Translations under genes and position numbers: made by a program
Origin: Sipunculus nudus
Taxonomy: Eukaryota; Annelida; Sipuncula; Golfingiida; Sipunculidae
DNA length: 64,000 bases
Direction of reading: 5' to 3'
Assembly: GCA_026874595.1 (NCBI GenBank)
Contig: CM049306.1
Span: 33,806,019-33,870,018 of the forward strand
Shown: positions 50,679-61,906 of the stretch, in pieces
Position numbering within the stretch: position 1 is the first letter of the stretch
How the letters are laid out: every line of letters begins with the position of its first letter
The notes under the pieces: model-generated
Database searches by the model: none
Seen by the model: the letters and a program-made list of their open reading frames with translations, nothing else
Told to the model about the DNA's origin: nothing

Positions 50679-51478
50679 TGTTACAGGTGCTCTTTTTATT
50701 GTGTGACACGGGCGTAACACCTGTGTGGCGCTCGTGTCTAGCCGCGTATTACATATATGTTTAATCCGTACTGGTTAAACTCTCGTTGTCATGTTTAGCC
50801 TTGGGTTTTCACGCTTGGTCGTGGGTCACGTGATGAGCCTGGTATGTGGAGATACACAGCGCTGTTTTTCTGGAGAATTCCTGAAACGCGTGTAGACTGT
50901 GTTGTGCAGGATATTATGGACTGTTCGAGAAGTGGAAAATTCTCGGCTTGAGGTGTGAAGGTATATAAAGGGGCTGTGTTTTAGAACGAAAGGGCAAACA
51001 GCAGAGCATATTCCAGCGGACACAGAAGCGTGTGTCAGGACCTTATCCGACGAATGCGGCAATTATGATTTTCAAAGACTTTCTCTTGGATTTTATGCAT
51101 TTGGACTTCAGTTTACTTTCTGGGTTGTTGCAAGAACTTTCCACTGGACTGTCATTCTCCGAGAGATTACATTTAAAGGACTTATCGTTGTGATGGTGTT
51201 GGTATCGAGGTACTGTACCATTATTTTTATTTGTGATTGTATTGACTTGTCGCTATACCGCTGTTTTACTGTATAATTGTATTGATTTAGTGTATTGTAG
51301 TGTCAGGGTTGTTTTAAGAATTAATTATAGTTAATTGTTAACAAAAAAACACTGACTTCTTTATTTATTCCTCTAGACATTTCACGCTGCCTAGTGTTAC
51401 AGAATCTGATTTTTATCTCCATTACAGAATTTGTGTTCATCACGCATACGTGATCTGTTTATATTAGGTTCCGTAACA
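50679..51478 (+). mobile_element. Probable solo LTR in copy A2
   Basis: An 800-bp insert starting TGTTAC and ending GTAACA, flanked by a 4-bp duplication TCAG (50675-50678 and 51479-51482). Copy A1 has a single TCAG at the same point (GGTTCAGAAGCACGG). TG...CA ends with short inverted tips and a 4-bp duplication fit an LTR of a gypsy-type retrotransposon. A TATA box (TATATAAA, 50962-50969) lies at about position 285. No internal domain or second LTR is present. The plus strand is taken from the TATA box. Confidence 0.75.
50962..50969 (+). promoter_or_regulatory. TATA box of the solo LTR
   Basis: TATATAAA in an otherwise GC-richer stretch, placed as a U3 promoter would be. It is the clearest TATA box in the window. 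Confidence 0.55.
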
Positions 51479-51874
51479 TCAGAAACACGGGTTCATCAGG
51501 CGAGTGGCAGAACAACTGCATACGAATGGGCGGCTTCTACTCGGGGACAAAGGAATAGCCCCTTAAAATTATTCTTGTGTGGAATAGTGATTATGGCACT
51601 TAAAAGAAAAAAATATATTATGGTGATTCCGATTACCTCCAAAAATGTAATGGATTACGGATGCAATTTTACTCTACTTCTCTACAAATTTTCAGCGAAA
51701 TCTTTATATTACATTTAGCGTTAATTTGCTAAAAGACAATGCAACGAACCAAAGCTGAAGTGGTTTCTTTGCTAAATGCTTATATCGAAATATATCAACC
51801 GGCTTTCTTTTTATCTGGGACAGTTGTCTATTTTGCATCAGACATGTTTATTCCATGACAATTACACTACTTAA

Positions 51875-52469
51875 AGGGGCCAAATCACCTTTAAAGCATG
51901 TTGAGTTAAAACGAAAAATAGCTTCTTCCCTTTAAAATAAATATGTACCTGCCAAAATATTGCCCTGAAACCGTTTCATTTCTCAATCACCTTTAAAGCA
52001 TGTTGAGTTAACACGAAAAATAGCTTCTTCCCTTTAAAATAAATATGTACCTGCCAAAATATTGCCCTGAAACCGTTTCCTTTCTCCTGTAAACAAATTT
52101 AAAAAAACCGGGGACCGGGCGCGATGAAATGTGTCAACATAAACACAGCGCATGGGGCCGTGTGCATCGCTCAGCCAAAACACGTGTTAATCAGGAGATG
52201 CCCGGTCTGACTTGGCCCAAAAATGTGATACATGTTTCTGCTGGCTGAAACACAGCTTGTTGCCCCTCTTAATCGGACCTCCGCTCACGCGGCCTTGTTG
52301 TGGTAAACAGACTGGGTTTACCAACACGCAGAGCCATTACATGGTGTTAAACAGCCGTATGCGAGGAAATGAGACCTGGGATTGTTTTGCTGGGAAATAT
52401 TTTAATATAAGCAAAACTGAACTGATAGTGTGAAAGAATAGCCATAATTTAGTTCCTGATAATGTCCCT
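51875..52469. mobile_element. TTAA-flanked non-autonomous DNA element (MITE) in copy A2
   Basis: A 595-bp body between TTAA at 51871-51874 and TTAA at 52470-52473. Copy A1 has one TTAA at this site. Inverted ends are imperfect: AGGGGCCAAATCA at the left and, inverted, AGGGACATTATCA at the right. TTAA duplication points to piggyBac or Kolobok-type transposition. It contains a 102-bp direct duplication and no coding sequence. Confidence 0.75.
51883..52086 (+). repeat. Two 102-bp direct repeats inside the TTAA element
   Basis: Units 51883-51984 and 51985-52086 differ at only a few bases, so the duplication is recent. Confidence 0.9.
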
Positions 52470-52887
52470 TTAAACAATAATTTCATACTGTTGGAATATA
52501 TTTTTCTGGGCCTATCTTTTTCACATTGACAGCTATACGTTTCGCGTACAAGAGACATCCACGACATTTGAATGTGTATACAAATAACGCATGTGTCTGT
52601 TAACATGCCTTATACTATACCCTCAACTAACTACACTGAATTAACCTCCTGTTTCACGATGTCGCCCGAATTTCAACTAATACAAAGCATCTTTCAAATA
52701 ATTTCACGGTAGAATGCTTCTTTATACAATCGTTATATCTACGATATTTCCCAAGCAATAAAGCTGTCAGACCTATGTTGTTTTACGAAAAATACCTTCT
52801 CACTTAAAAATTCGTACACCCTGTATATGCTTCACGTCTCTTTCCAAAATTTATTTTTTGTGTGATTTCTGGAATAGAATAACTTTT

Positions 52888-53326
52888 TTAAAATATTTTT
52901 TGGTGGAGGTAACCGCCTCCATTTTTTAATGCTGACTTATCTAATTCTTAATCTATGTATGTACATCTGCAGAGTTTCCATTTCGGTTTGGGACTACTTG
53001 ACAGGGCGGTAGCACTCGCTTTCTATCTTTTTTTTTTCCTAATTTGTTTCCTGGTGTCACCCAGGCCATGAATATACCGCACCTGCGGGTCCCGGGTGTG
53101 TAATCAACCCCATTGCTGGGTCATGACACCGAGGAACCCCCCCCCAAAGACGCACTCGTACGTGAGTGATACACGGCTTTGGGGCACAGCCTTCCCATTA
53201 AGCCTGCAGAGCGCTCACCCTGGGTGGAGGCCGACCGTGAAAAAACTCACCGCCTCGGCTGAGATTTGAATCCACGATCTCCCGGCTTTGAATTACGCGC
53301 TCTACCCCTGAGCAACAGAAGCCGGT
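52888..53326 (-). mobile_element. tRNA-derived SINE, family S1, copy 2, in Helitron copy A2
   Basis: On the minus strand the head reads GCTCAGGGGTAGAGCGC (A box) and GTGGATTCAAATCTC (B box), a clear tRNA-like promoter. The body matches the copy at 22735. An exact 13-bp direct repeat, TAGAATAACTTTT, flanks it (52875-52887 and 53327-53339); copies A1 and C show one such site. Similarity of the flanks seems to go on for about 25 more bases on the tail side (to about 52912), so the duplication may be longer than usual and the SINE a little shorter. Confidence 0.8.
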
Positions 53327-53419
53327 TAGAATAACTTTTCTTTTTATGTTGATATTTTGGTGGAGCGTGTTCCTGGAGAATTCTAGCAGAAGTAATCTTT
53401 ATATCTTTTATATCACGAA

Positions 53420-53690
53420 GTGCGATGTGTCGTTCGAGGGCTTTCTAAGCTGTGTCAACAAGGTTGTGGAATGAACTTCCGCACTCAATCAGATCTTCAC
53501 CATCTTTAGCTTCTTTTAAAAGAAATCTTAAAACTTACCTTTTTGTATAAGCTTTTGGTAGTTCTTAGATATAAGGGTTTTCTTTTAGAAATATTTGCTT
53601 TAGTAGGAATGTTATGCTTTGTGTCTTGTAAAGCGCTTTTGATAACTATTTTGTTGAATTAGCGCTATATAAATTAAATATAAAAAATGG
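53420..53690 (+). pseudogene. 5'-truncated LINE, C-terminal tail and 3' UTR
   Basis: From 53467 the frame encodes WNELPHSIRSSPSLASFKRN and then LKTYLFV with a stop at 53548-53550. This is the conserved RT tail also seen at 10338. The 3' UTR has AAAGCGCTTTTGAT and GCGCTATATAAATTAAATA. It is an uninterrupted tail of a 5'-truncated insertion that ended Helitron copy A2. Confidence 0.75.
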
Positions 53691-55504
53691 ATTTCTAGGA
53701 GTGTATTTATGCATTATAAATTTAAAAATGTCACCATCATTTTAAAAAACCTCTGTTGGGAAAAGTTTAAAGAAACAGACGTTAAAATCAATATTCCTTC
53801 AGGATATTTTGTAAGAACAAATTGGTCAGTCAACAAAAACATCAAATGATTTAAATGATTATTTTTATCGGTGAATTTTTTCGCCTATTTGCAAATACAA
53901 TACAGGTCATTTGAAGTGAAAAATAGACAGAGAAACAAACAGACGAACACACCAACGCCGACAAAAAATATCTCCTCAGTAGAGATAAAAATGGATGCCT
54001 GTGATTATATATCGCGCCATTTTTACCTTAAGAAGCAGCACATATTTGGTGCATTAAGCCAGAGACAAAAAAAGTGTGTGGAGATATCGTGAGGCGGATT
54101 ATAAACGGAGACGGTCTCGTTCTACCCATGAGTTTATAGAATAACAGCTATTGTCTGAGGTCTCATAGATAAATATATACACGTTCAAAGTCTGGGATTT
54201 AATACGCAGGCATCTGGATTCTTTATTTTATTTCGCAGTAGTCTGGTTGATTCAAGAATCATATCTGATGGATTAATTACTCTATAGTTCTTCCTATTTG
54301 TTCTTTGAGGATTCCATTTTCACCTATGTCCATATGTTAGTTAGTTCATTTACCTTTTTTTCATCTTTTTATCTGTGTTAAGGTATCCAGGAACGTCAAA
54401 AGCTGAATATCTTTCACGGTATAGAATGAAGTGCTTCTTTAGGCAATAGAATTTTAGTTGGATAATGTTATTAGAAATAGGGTAACAAAACAAAATTTTA
54501 AAATTATGAAAATGTTATCCAGTCAAGAAATAAGCAAACAAACAGGGTTTTTGAGAATATCTTTACTTTTTTCAGAAGCTCAAAAAATTCTTTAATAACT
54601 GCATAAGTGCGTCGAATATTACTTCTGTTGCATATATATTAACACAATAAAGAGGCAATTTAAGTGATGCAAATACCGCCGAATAGAAAACTGTATAAGA
54701 TAAAATGACATATACTCTAAAGATTAAGCTAAGGAATAAGTTACACTGACAGTCAGATGGGTTTTAATAAAGATTCTAACCAGGGATACTTACTTACATC
54801 ATTTTTATTTAGTATAATTTATGTTAATTCTGCTAAACGTTAACGTCGAACGGCTTGTATTCCAACTTAATAATGATAGGCGGAGGCATGCGCTCACAAA
54901 TATAGCTCTGTAGTAGTTATTCTGATGGGCGGGATCTGTATATGATTACAAGGTACCGCATGTAAAACTGAGGATTGGGATTTTCAGTGTTTTTTCAGTG
55001 GATTTTCACCTTATCATATTTTAAATTCAAAGGATTCTATAACATCTTGGGATAGAAATAGTTTCTTTTCCTGGCAGAACACTGGTGCATTCATATGTAT
55101 TAGGGAGCGGCTTTGTTCTAGAGTTGACCTGGGATTGTTTAATCATGATAGCTGCACACATTGTTCAATTTGGTAATTTTCCCGGCGGAGGTTGTAGCCG
55201 CATTATCTATTTTTTTATATATGTATATATATATATATATATATGTAAGGCATGTAGTGATCGTGTTAGCTTATAATAAATGGATGTATTAATATTTGAT
55301 ATTTTAAATGTATTTTAAACATTTTTATTTTCTAGTCTCGAAGAAGTATGAAGTTTCACAAATTGTAATATATTAATGTGTTTACCAACAAAGCAAAATT
55401 GAAGTTGACCATGAGGTCATAACATTTAATTGGCTTCAAATATTGTTTTATGTTAGAAAAATAGAAAACATAAAATGACTAATTCACTCTCAGTCTTACG
55501 TCAG
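53691..55504. other. Non-coding stretch, nothing recognised
   Basis: AT-rich with a short TA run near 55222-55243. Short frames at 53871-54092 and 55085-55276 are not recognised. Confidence 0.4.
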
Positions 55505-55690
55505 ATGCGGATCAAGAAAGGATCCAGGGGGTTCCGGACCCTCTCCCCCCACCTTTTCAGCGGCGGCAAACTTTTTTTTAAGGATTTCAGACCAATTTTT
55601 TTGCGGCCTGGACCCCCCCCCCTTTGGACCTGTGGACCTTTCATTTAGGGTTTTCCATAAGTAGTCTAGATTGGACCCACCTTTTTTCTA
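55505..55690. mobile_element. Possible short DNA element with loose inverted ends
   Basis: GATGCGGATCAAGAAAGGAT with a GGGGG run at the left, and CCACCTTTTTTCTAAATCCTGATCCCCCGC at the right, form a loose inverted pair around a C run and a GGACC-rich middle. It resembles the fragment at 38160. No duplication is confirmed. Confidence 0.3.
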
Positions 55691-58600
55691 AATCCTGATC
55701 CCCCGCACGTTTCACAGTAAGGGCACTTTTGTTTCCCTACACTATAAACAAGGGATTACCAAAGAAAATTAATGACATCAAATAACTCGAAGTTCGTAGT
55801 ATCATTTTTTAAATCGTTGTCTTCCCGCTTAGCCACAGCTGATGTCGCTAAGCAAGACGTGACAATCTCGGTGAAAGGGTTTCTTAAAGGTCCAGACAAC
55901 ATTAACATCATTGTTTGTCACACTCAAAGCACAGTTTTAATATTTAGTTATTTGTAACCCTGCACTCTCTGTTGTCAGTCAATTCTCAATATGATTTCGG
56001 GATATTTAACCCGAACCGCACAATTAAAAAAAATCTTAATGCTTTTTTTGTTACTTTGTTTAAAAGTTAAACATCTCCTTTCGATATGACCAATTGTGAA
56101 CGCCAAGAAAGCTACTTAGAGAGCAGGTCGAATTTAAAACAAGGATACACTCACTATGGCTAAGACTTGTAACATGATAAGCAACGTGATATCCAATACA
56201 AAGGGCAGATTCCAACTTAAGTTTTCGCAACTGATGTATCTACTACAGACTTATATAAACTGATTGTCATGTGGCCTATAAACACGGTGTGTTCTGGAAT
56301 TTCGCCCAGTGTCAAAAAATAAATTGATGAAGTGAGATCAAAATGTTAATATTTATTTATGATAATAAATAAACAGGAATTTATGTTCTGTTGTAGAACG
56401 TGTAGAATTCTTTGGACTTAGAGCAATCAAATGAATACAATATTGAATGGAATTATCTTCCAATGATGTTTCTACATGTCCTTGAATTTTTATGGTCGTG
56501 AAGTGATAAAATTGTACATCTTTGCATATGTGGTACAAAATCTGTTACCCCAGGAACCGTTGTGACAATCATTACGAAATTTGTCAAACATGTTGGATCA
56601 TGTGACCGCCATATGATTTCTACCTCCAAGTGGCGCCAACTGTTGTTGTTTTCTCTTTGTGAGGTGAAATGGTATTTTCTTCTTATCCCTGAATTAGTCA
56701 GATCATATTTAAACTTCAGCTTTCCTGTCATGGTTGCTGTAGCTTAAACAATGGAAACTTCATGTGTTTGTCATGAATGGTATATTTTCAAAATGGCTTC
56801 TGCGTGCAAGTACAAATATTAACAACCTAAACATTTTGCAATATCAGCTCTTTGCACATTTAATGTAATATCTAGTACCACATATCCAAGCAACAGAAAA
56901 AGCTATTATGATTAAATGTCCCAAGCATATTTTTTGGCCTCAGCCATTACATCAATCTGGAAAACAACTGAAATGGTATGTTCAATTTTACTTTTTGTTT
57001 TGTTTTGTTGCATATTGTCATGCACAATATTTGATCGAGTCAGTGTAAGAGCGTGGGTCTATTGTTCGATTCTGGGTAAATCACAAATTACATCTCCTTT
57101 GCTTCTAGTCAAAGTAGGTTAAATGGATAACTAAGAACTCTAATCATGCATTTTCTTCTTTTCATCCATTTTTGTATTTTGCATACATTGTTTATTTAGA
57201 AGAGGTACTTGCCAAGGTATGCAAATGTAAGGACAAAATAAGATTACAAACAAGCCTAACTAAACACATGGCGGGGGATTATTTGTGCCTCTAGTCCCTC
57301 GATAAAGGATAGGTCCGTGGCTTACAAATGACACTGTATGTTAAATGCGGATAACGGTAAATCATTCATGCGAAAGGAATAAAATGTTATTTATTAAAGC
57401 CTTCTGGATTGAAGGTTTTACATGCATGTGGCAAGCAATAATCCAAAAATCATAACCTACCGTTAAGACATTATATCAAATCTCTGAGGTTCTGACGAGA
57501 TGTCACTATTTCACTATTATATTATCATTATTGATAGGCACCTCACCATGCGGGTTCGAACTAGATACCTGCTCCGTAATCAAACCACGTGCTGCCCCTT
57601 ATGGAGAGTGCCTACTTTAGTTATAACAGTTATTTGTATAACCCATGTATAATAAAAATGTATATATTTTTTTATTCTTTAACGTCAATCGTCCACCTAC
57701 CTTTTCTTTCTAATTTATGTGATTTCTGACTCACTCTGCGTAAATATTAATGAACTCTAGAAAGTCCCTGCCAAGAAATGACGTACGAGCTTGTCTGTCC
57801 TCAAGCTGTTCGTTCACACATCAAAGCTAACAAACGGAAAACTATGTAAATAAGTAGATGCACAGGTGTGGAAGTTCAAAAGTTACTAGTTGCAAAACGC
57901 CATTAGCGGAAATCCGGGATCGTCTGACTTGCCGCCAGGTGTCTTTGTTGAATGTGTTTTAATTTTTTTTGGCGGTCCTCCACTTGTTATCAACACATGG
58001 ATTAAAACAAAACGTCCAGCCTGTGTGCGGTTGGATCAACTTTTTCTGGCCTTTATTCATAAAAGGTTCAAGGGAGTGTCTTTAGTTAATAGACGTCAGA
58101 TATCAAAATAGGCCCCTTTAAATCAAGATCCTCAAAGCACATATCATGGTCTCCCCCCGTCGATCGTTGCATTTTGAAGTACCTATTATCACTTGAAAAA
58201 GAAACATATGGCACGTAAGAGACTAGCGTAAAGAGATTAGTAAGCTCCACTGGACCGGATAGGATCAATCCCGTCTATTTACAAGTGGGAAGATACTGTT
58301 AACATGTTTATTTGTCGGTCTTGGTCATCTGGAACCCCAGAGAAGGTCCGCAGCCGATTCCTGTGGGGACCTGGTAGACGAGAAAATAGCCCCGCAAACG
58401 GGCACCTGTTTAAATTTACCTCCAGATGTTGGCGGGAGGGCGGCTAAATTAGTCGCAAGATTCAGCATCTACCTAATGGACATGGGACGCAGATGTTTTT
58501 TAAGCGCCCAAGTTCACACGATGCTTAACCCAGATGCATTACAGAGAATATAGATCGACAACACCAGCAAATACAAGATATCCTGCGGTGTTTGCCCGAC

Positions 58601-59334
58601 AACCTCCGCCCGGGGCACGAGTTGATCTAATAGCTGAGATTGTTGTCTCGTTCGGAAACAATAGCATTATTCAGAAGCGCCCATCTTGGAATCTGACAGA
58701 CTTAGAGCTCATATTGGACGATAGACTTAATTTGAACATATTTATATGAATCTTTTAAACGTATACTGAACATCTCAGAGAACGTATACCTCCGCCATAT
58801 CGTATCCTGATAAAGCAGATCCTTTCATTTAAGATATTCTTGCATAAATACTCTATGATCTTTTTAATCAGGCCAGGCAAAAAATATTGTTCTACGGATT
58901 CGTCGGTCCCATTTGCCGATCAATTTTCATTTGCAAATGAAGACCAAGTCTAAGTTAATGCTTTTACCCCAAATTTGCTTAAAGCATTTTCAAAGATATT
59001 GAAAATAAATTAAAAAAAGTGTTGATCATCTAGAGCAAAGTTTTGAATTTTCTAGACAAACTTGAAACTTTCAACATATTGTGTCACCGTATTGTGTATG
59101 TTAAACAATTTGATCGCAGTATATTAAAATGTATGTTTGGCATCAGTAGCTCTGAAGGTTTTCTAGTCATGCACGTACTCACAGACCAGATCCTGGTCAA
59201 GCTCATTATATCAATTATTTAATCAACTCTGCTTTGACCTCGTTTCTGTATATTTGCATTGAAATCAATCAATGCGTTACAATTATACCGGAATAGCCAC
59301 ATTGAGATGATTCGACAAACCTACGATACTTTAG
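55691..59334. other. Non-coding stretch, nothing firm
   Basis: Short frames at 55772-55957, 56453-56731, 57890-58111 and 58534-58749 show no known domain. A B-box-like GTTCGATTCTGG at about 57065 after GTGTAAGAGCG could be an old SINE head, but it is weak. Confidence 0.35.
57540..57610 (-). mobile_element. Weak tRNA-like SINE head
   Basis: On the minus strand GGCAGCACGTGGTTTGATT is followed by TAGTTCGAACCCGC, a good B box. No repeat partner was found in the window. Confidence 0.3.
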
Positions 59335-59396
59335 ACAGACATGCACACAGACATACACGGAGACATGCACACAGACATGCACACAGATAACCACAA
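59335..59396. repeat. Short tandem repeat, ACACAGACATGC-like unit
   Basis: Four to five imperfect copies of a 12-base unit (GACATGCACACA). Confidence 0.8.
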
Positions 59397-59879
59397 AGAT
59401 AAACTAGCATACGAAACTACGGACAGCGAGAATTTGGTGACCATAAAACATCCCACAATTTCATTTCTGTGAAGAAATCATTCAATCAGAGAATGAAATA
59501 TAACGCCTTTTGATGTAGTTATTTTTGTACAAAATACGTCCGTTAGTTATAACCGAGTCCCTGTTTATTGATGCTCTTAAGAATGTGAAGTCATATTTCG
59601 TATTTTAAATCTTTTCTTGGAGTAACTTGCGTTTTACTGCACGGACTACATGATGCAAGATAACTGTTTAATGGAGACACTGAAGGCAGTCATATTAAGA
59701 ACCACTCAAACAGATTATGGCAATCAATTACGGCTTTTCATTTCACAGGCATTCACCTGCTCATCCTAACAGCGTTAAATGGATTACTACTGACGTCGAG
59801 GAGACTGGTCACTGTAATATCCATTAGAGGCATATCAAATTTTACAGCAAAAACAATAATAAAAGAAAAAAAATCTGCC

Positions 59880-61229
59880 TTCTAAAGAATGCAAGCCTCC
59901 ACCAAGTCTAGGGTTCCTATTGTGAGATGCAGCCCGACCCATGTTTGCATTGAATTATTCGGCCCGTATTTCCAAGTCCACAAGGCACTGTGCTCGGGGC
60001 AATTTTGTCCCTTATTTATCTTAATGACCTTCCCCTGTTCCTCCATGATATATATGTTATTTATGCTGATGATATTAATATTTATACGTCTGAAGTTCAT
60101 TTAATAAAGCTTTAGAATTACTAAAAGCACAAATTAATATTGCAATTGACTGTTTTAGGGATAATCAACTGTATATTAATCCTCAAAAATCCACAATTGT
60201 TTTCGTTTCTTTGGCCCTAAATTAAAAAAAAATTAACAAGATCCATGTAATTTGATAGATAATATCAACATGGCACCAGTAGATTATACTAAAGATTGAG
60301 GCGTTTTATGGATTATGGTCATACTTGGAAAAATCATATACAACATGTCTGTGATCAAGTCGCATCTTAACTTGGTCTTCCTTTTAGACTTAGTCATATT
60401 TTAGATACCTCAAGTTTAAAACTTTCTACTATGCTTTCATTCGGAGCCACATAGATTACTACATAGCTGTATTGGAAAGCTCTTTTAAAAAATCATCCAT
60501 TACAACTTCAGAAACTTCTAAATAAGGTTGCTTGAATTGTGACTATAACTGTTAATACTTTTAATATCTTCTTTGTCACTTATTCCAACGTTGGGTTAGA
60601 TGAACGTTCATCAAAGATAACAATATTTTGTTTCCTTAAACGGTTTTAAATACCTGACTGGTAATGCACCTAGTCCGTTTACACAAACGTTTGTTCAACT
60701 TTGCTAACTTTGCTTCATATCAGACTCGCTTCTCGAAAGAAATCAATTTATCTTTACCAAAACCAAAAAAAAAAGAATCCTTTAAAACTATAGTCTTACA
60801 TATGCCGGACCAAGCATATGGAATGTACTGCCTATGAGTGTAAAAAAAAAATTGCCAGTTATATCAGTCAATTAAAATATTTGTATTTCTTGTGAATTAA
60901 GTTATTTCTAGAATCCATATTCATCATTCCATTAACATTAAACAAATATTAACAACGTAATGTAAGAGAATTTTATATATTTTTAATACCTCGATGAAAT
61001 GACTTTATCTTTGCTCCTATGCATAAAGTTTTCTACTTTTAATTGTATCATTTGTTTTTGTTTTGAAAGATGTCACACTTTTCATAATTTCACATGCTTG
61101 CATTTATTTATTTATTTTTTTTTATTTGTGTTAAACCTATGTAATTTGTTTTAGCCAAAGACCCTATAGAAAATCAGCTTATGCTGAATAGGTTATCCTG
61201 GCGAAATATGCAATATAAATAAATAAAAA
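59880..61229 (+). pseudogene. Decayed LINE: reverse transcriptase palm to 3' tail
   Basis: Reads PQGTVLGAILSLIYLNDLP from 59978, then VIYADDIN (catalytic YADD at 60062-60073), INPQKSTIVFVS (about 60176), DYGHTWKNHIQHVC (about 60313), RLSHILD, HPLQLQKLLNKVA (about 60497) and a WNVLP tail (60819). This is the order of an RT from palm to C-terminal end, of the Jockey/CR1/RTE-like broad group. Stops and frameshifts, including one in an A run near 60843, break it. The 3' end is TCCTGGCGAAATATGCAATA then AAATAAATAAAAAA (to 61229). The 5' part with endonuclease is missing. Confidence 0.85.
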
Positions 61230-61388
61230 ATCAGTTCGTGACTCTGCATATTCTTTGATAACGTTCCTGAAACCGCTTCATGAGACGGATCCAAACCAAA
61301 ATATAATCGTTTCTTCACTGACTCATTCCCTAAAATCCCTGAAAATGTTATGAGATTTCATTCATGATTGCGTGAATTATGTTGTGAA

Positions 61389-61423
<35 letters not shown>
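61389..61423. repeat. (CA)n microsatellite
   Basis: About 35 bases of CA repeat. The overlapping open frames at 61348-61723 on both strands gain length from it and are not recognised as proteins. Confidence 0.95.
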
Positions 61424-61426
<3 letters not shown>

Positions 61427-61813
61427 TAAGAACAGCGATGAACGCATACCCCCCTGGCGGAGAATATACCGACACAGGGAAAAAATACCCCTTGAAACCC
61501 ATGTCGTTGTAAGAATCCTTGGAGGCATGTTGCAGAAGACGTTCTCGATTTTAGACACTTCACACTGTAAATCCCAGAGGCTGACCAGAAAACAATTGCT
61601 CTGGCCCCACAGTTCTTTGTCTAATTTGCCGGCTTTTGCACATGTCGTAAATCCAGCGAGCCGGACACGGACTTGACGGCACTCCGCCCTGCCTTCTATC
61701 ACATGCTCTCTGTCCCTGAACATGTGTACAGTCTCACACGTTTTATGTGAATTGATGTCTTATGTTATACCAGGGGAATATAAAAATATAAAATTTTCAG
61801 TTTTTTTTAAGGA

Positions 61814-61815
<2 letters not shown>

Positions 61816-61905
<90 letters not shown>
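61816..61905. repeat. (CT)n and (TA)n compound microsatellite
   Basis: CT repeat at 61816-61845, then TA repeat at 61850-61905. Confidence 0.95.

Positions 61906-61906
<1 letters not shown>

Larger units (their letters stand above)
49103..53420 (+). mobile_element. Non-autonomous Helitron, copy A2 (3'-truncated, heavily invaded)
   Basis: Begins directly after the CTAG of copy A1 with TTAAAACTAATAAGGAGTTG, a slightly changed form of the family 5' end. It follows A1 in order until about 53420, where a truncated LINE starts; the hairpin and CTAG end are missing. Five younger inserts interrupt it: a foldback (49717-49814), a solo LTR (50679-51478), a TTAA element (51875-52469), a SINE (52888-53326) and the LINE end. 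Confidence 0.8.
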
